From Brachyhypopomus gauderio (Eukaryota > Chordata > Actinopteri > Gymnotiformes > Hypopomidae), in NCBI RefSeq assembly GCF_052324685.1, contig NC_135220.1:8977820-9041819 (forward strand): a stretch of DNA of 64,000 nt. Direction: 5' to 3'. Positions 60,460 to 64,000 of this stretch are shown here, piece after piece. The notes beneath the pieces are model-generated. The model was not told the origin of the DNA and did not search any database. It saw only the letters and a program-made list of their open reading frames with translations. The stretch's first letter is position 1. The number at the start of each line of letters is the position of its first letter. A program made the position numbers and the translations under genes.

Positions 60460-63400
60460 GTGAGTGGTATTTTTATGTGGCCTAACTTATTAACTAATTA
60501 TAAATTTCTACGCTATTATCAGTGGTAAAAATGAATCGCTTGTTGCAAGAAAGCCTCAAATATATTACTATACGGCGTCTTATTCACATTTCAGAGGACA
60601 GAGGGGTTAGCTAGCTTGTCACATCCATAAAGGTTAATTACGCTTAACTTTAGAGGCTACATTTTTAAACAGTGGTTTTCCATTGAGACGTCTTCGATTT
60701 ATTGCCGTTTCAATGTTTTGATTTAGTTTTTTTAAACGCGATGCAAAAGAAAGACTGAAAACATTTCGTAATGATGGTCTAATTCGGATTCTTGCCAGCG
60801 ATTTTGAGAATTAAAATGGAATACCCTCCTTCGTCCTTTAAGCCTAACGAAATATAGCAGCTCTTATTAACTCGATCAAAAACAAACATTTGAATTAATC
60901 ATTTTATGGTTGCCATTTTTCATTTTAACATTCTTGATTTTGCAAGATTATGCAAATTTAACTTGTCAATGTATCATGGCCATTGAATAAATATATCATA
61001 CCATTCCGGTTGTCATTTGACCTTAAAGTAAACAAATCGCTTTTCAAAACATTTATTTTTTATTACTTTATTACGTCTTTAAAATTATGTATAACAATTT
61101 GTTGTGGAAAATGTCTTTAAGGAAATAAATATGGTAATTCAATTATATATTAAACTCAATTATATATGATTAATGTACTATGTGAAGCACTTCAGAATCA
61201 CTTAATTACTTTGGGAAAAAAAAACAAATAAGACTCACTATATTTAAGAAAATAGCACCCTCTGAAAAAAAGGTATTTCTGTTTTTGTGGCGTCACACGC
61301 GCCATGTTGAAGTTGAAACACTGAAGCATTGAAGGGGAGGAAGACATTTTTTTCCCAAATCCCCAACTCCAACAGTGTCTCTAACCGTGCCTCCATCACT
61401 GGCTCCATCACTGGTCCAGAAGCCTGTTTCTATGAATAAATCCTGGTTTTGTTCGATTACTGTCCTAATCTGAATGACCTGTAAGGGCTTTGTGCAGATA
61501 CACGACAGGAAGCAAAATTTGACCGTGGCTGTAAAATGGAGAGGCAATGAAAGAGGGGGGTGCATGGTTGCTGGGCTAAATCAGAAGGGGTGTGTATGGG
61601 TGGGGGGTGGGGGGTGTAAGGGGGCAATGGAACTGGGAGAAAATAGGGGCATTTAAGAGATTTTATAGGAGGCAAACTGGATAGGAAAAATGAATGTGAA
61701 GCTCTATTTGTGCAGCCCGGTGATGGCGATGCGTCAAGTGAAGATGACAGGAAAACCATTTTGTGGGAAAGACTGGTGTGTGGAGAGCAGCGCGTGTTTA
61801 GCACAAAGGCTGTAGCACAGCAGCGCTGGACACATGATGCGGTGCGTCTGCGTGGCGTGGTTTCTTCACCCAGGGCAGCCTACACCGCACCTGCAGCCTC
61901 AACGTCTGAAGAACAGGCAACAGGATATTTCATGCATTTCAAATGTATTCAGACATTGTAGCAGGTCTCGGGCGCGCTTGCGTGAAGCTTGCGTGAAGCT
62001 TGCGTGAAGCGTACGGACGTGACTGCAGAAGATCTTTGGGCGCTGCGTCGATCGACTTGATCATCGGCGTTACAGCGCCATTTCATTGCAGAATTAAGCG
62101 GTGGCTACCTGGTGGACTGTGTTCAAATGACGGTTTTTAAAGAGCATTCAAGCTGCTTCCCTTTGATCAATAAAGGACCATTTGTACAGTTCCATTTATT
62201 CAGATTTTGCAGCCGAGATGCTTTTAGAGCCGATTAATCTGTTTTCTGATGCAGTTTTTCAGTCGACAGGCAAGCCTGAGTCAGTCTGCCATGTTCCCTC
62301 ACCCCCAACCCTCTCCCAATGCTTCACGTTGATCCACCCCATTGCAAATGTCTCCTGTGAGGAGACAGAGACCAGATGCCTTACAAAATGCAGCTTTCTT
62401 GATTTGACCACGCATATCACCTGTTCCTTGCGTGGTCTCTATGGAAACCCACATAATGGAAGAGAGTGTTGCCGTGCCTGTGCTTGCAAGCCTGCGTTCG
62501 GCACAGGTGACCCGGAAGCACTAGTGACAGCCACTGACGCACAGAAATGGTGCCTCTGATTTTCAGAAGCAGACAGGAAACTGTAAGAGATCATGTAATT
62601 TTTTGACAAATCATACATGACATACCTTAGCAGTGTAAAATTGTATTTCTGACCACTTGATATATAAGGGGGTTCTATTTATACTAGGGAACATTGTAGT
62701 TTAATCTGTTCAAATGAAGAAATTGTTCTGTGCACACCACACCAGTGTGGCACGTAACAGTGTTTGATGTTTTAAACCAAGAGGAAATACCACAAGTTCT
62801 TAACACACTCTTCACACAGCACCGCTCTTCATGGTCCAGTCAACTGCTCTGCCTTCCTCACTGGTCTTGTGACATTAGATGAACAGATCTCATACCTGCA
62901 GCTTCATGGTGTGTTTGAGGGCTCTTTGCTGGTTGGAGAGTCCTCATCACTGATGCTCGATTAAAACGCAGCCCGTAATTGGGAGCTTTGGGCCCGTCCT
63001 TAGAGAGTCACGCCGGCTAACAGGAATGATGATGTTTTTGCAAGGCGGTGACATGGGCAAAATCAGATACACGTTTAATTGGAATAAATCGTGCAAATAT
63101 AGGTCAGGGCCTCAAACATACTGCACCGATGCCAAATACTAGTGTGTTTGGCTGTGTCTGAAGGAAAATAGAACATATGTAAGCATGTGGATAGGGAGGG
63201 GAGTTTTCAAATTGAGTCTTCACCAGTGCAACATGTGGGTTGCAATTACTCATATGTGCTACACGTGGGACAGGTACAACTTGGCCTGGAAATTCATGAA
63301 GGGCTGATGTATTTAAAGATTTCGAGCAGAAAGACTGAGCTGCTGTCAGCAGTATTTAGAGGTCTCGTTTAGAACAGGAAGACTGGGTGACTGGAAGGGC

Positions 63401-64000
63401 TGATTGATCTTGATGAAGCTGTCACTGAGAGATTTTAATCAGTTTATGAATGCAAAACTAAGGACGTGAGATATGTCTGCTCAGTAGGGAGTGCACTCAC
63501 TTCTAACAAATTCACAGCCTGTTTGTACAGTTTGCAGATTTAGCAAATTGAGGATTTTAATACATTGCAGTTCCCAGTCTTTACTGTGTGTTTGTGTGTG
63601 TACTGTTATGAAGTTACAGACTGACTCATATCAGAGGCTTCAGACTCTCCCTGTTCTACATTATTATTACATCTGGAAATAAAAGACAAAGTGTGGGACA
63701 TGTGACGTACTCATCATGCCAGAGCTGATCTGAGCACAGAAGTGTTTATTCTTTGTGATTAACAGCATGCTGCCTTATGCCAGTAGCACATGAAGGGCCC
63801 CTGTCACAGCGGTGGAACACGTCTGCTGTGTGGGAACACGGGTTAAGTAGTGTGTGTGTGTTTCCTAGCTTCACACACCTCTGTGTTCCAGGGTGCAGCT
63901 CTATGGTCATAGGGTCCTGCACCACTGCAGGATGGTGTACATCTATCATCCTGCAGATGAGGAGCAGTAAAACCACCCCACCCACCGTAGACCAAAGCCT
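60460..64000 (+). other. Start of long intron after the DSCAM-like exon
   Basis: No exon, RNA gene or full element was recognised. A short tandem of GCTTGCGTGAA (three units) lies at about 61976-62010. The 125-codon frame at 62182-62559 has no splice or domain support. Confidence 0.45.

Noticed and set aside
62182..62559. 125-codon cysteine-containing frame
   Set aside because: No splice borders, homologous domain or codon signal; it lies in a probable intron.

Overview
The window looks like nuclear DNA of a bony fish, most likely a teleost, although the species cannot be named from the sequence. The reasons are vertebrate intron-exon genes with GT-AG borders, very many CA/GA/AT microsatellites, and dense nests of hAT, PIF/Harbinger and Ty3/Gypsy-type elements. 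Nothing in it is bacterial, and there is no CRISPR array or operon.

Layout. (1) 1-2904: exons 3-10 of a matrix metalloproteinase (MMP) gene on the + strand, cut by the window edge. (2) 2905-10674: repeat-rich spacer with a hAT element carrying solo LTRs and a broken chromodomain Ty3/Gypsy element. (3) 10675-14158: a complete ten-exon MMP gene of 483 codons, a tandem paralogue of the first. (4) 14159-15500: spacer with a 5S rRNA pseudogene. (5) 15511-18719, - strand: four exons of a TOG-domain (TOGARAM-like) gene with an in-frame stop in exon 3, probably a dying gene. (6) 20101-24003: complete twelve-exon acat1, mitochondrial acetoacetyl-CoA thiolase, 419 aa. (7) 27704-31958: tmprss2-like type II transmembrane serine protease, eleven coding exons, 476 aa. 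(8) 32781-46477: a 13.7-kb hAT-bounded composite repeat with a perfect 8-bp target duplication. It holds a 350-bp inverted repeat, three copies of a cassette and a very young gag-only LTR retrotransposon. (9) 46486-59900: gene-poor spacer with a Harbinger MITE, nested hAT copies and satellites. (10) 60417-60459: a signal-peptide first exon that resembles DSCAM exon 1, followed by the start of a long intron.

The genes do not form a pathway. The MMPs are secreted extracellular-matrix proteases, acat1 is a mitochondrial ketone and isoleucine enzyme, tmprss2 is a cell-surface protease and DSCAM is a neuronal adhesion molecule. Their order joins neighbours that in human lie on 11q22 (MMP cluster, ACAT1) and on 21q22 (TMPRSS2, DSCAM).

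The most interesting structure is the 32.8-46.5 kb composite. Its cassettes carry repeated, same-orientation exact matches to the CTCF core consensus. An LTR element with gag but no pol, whose two 828-bp LTRs differ at about one base, was inserted into it very recently.
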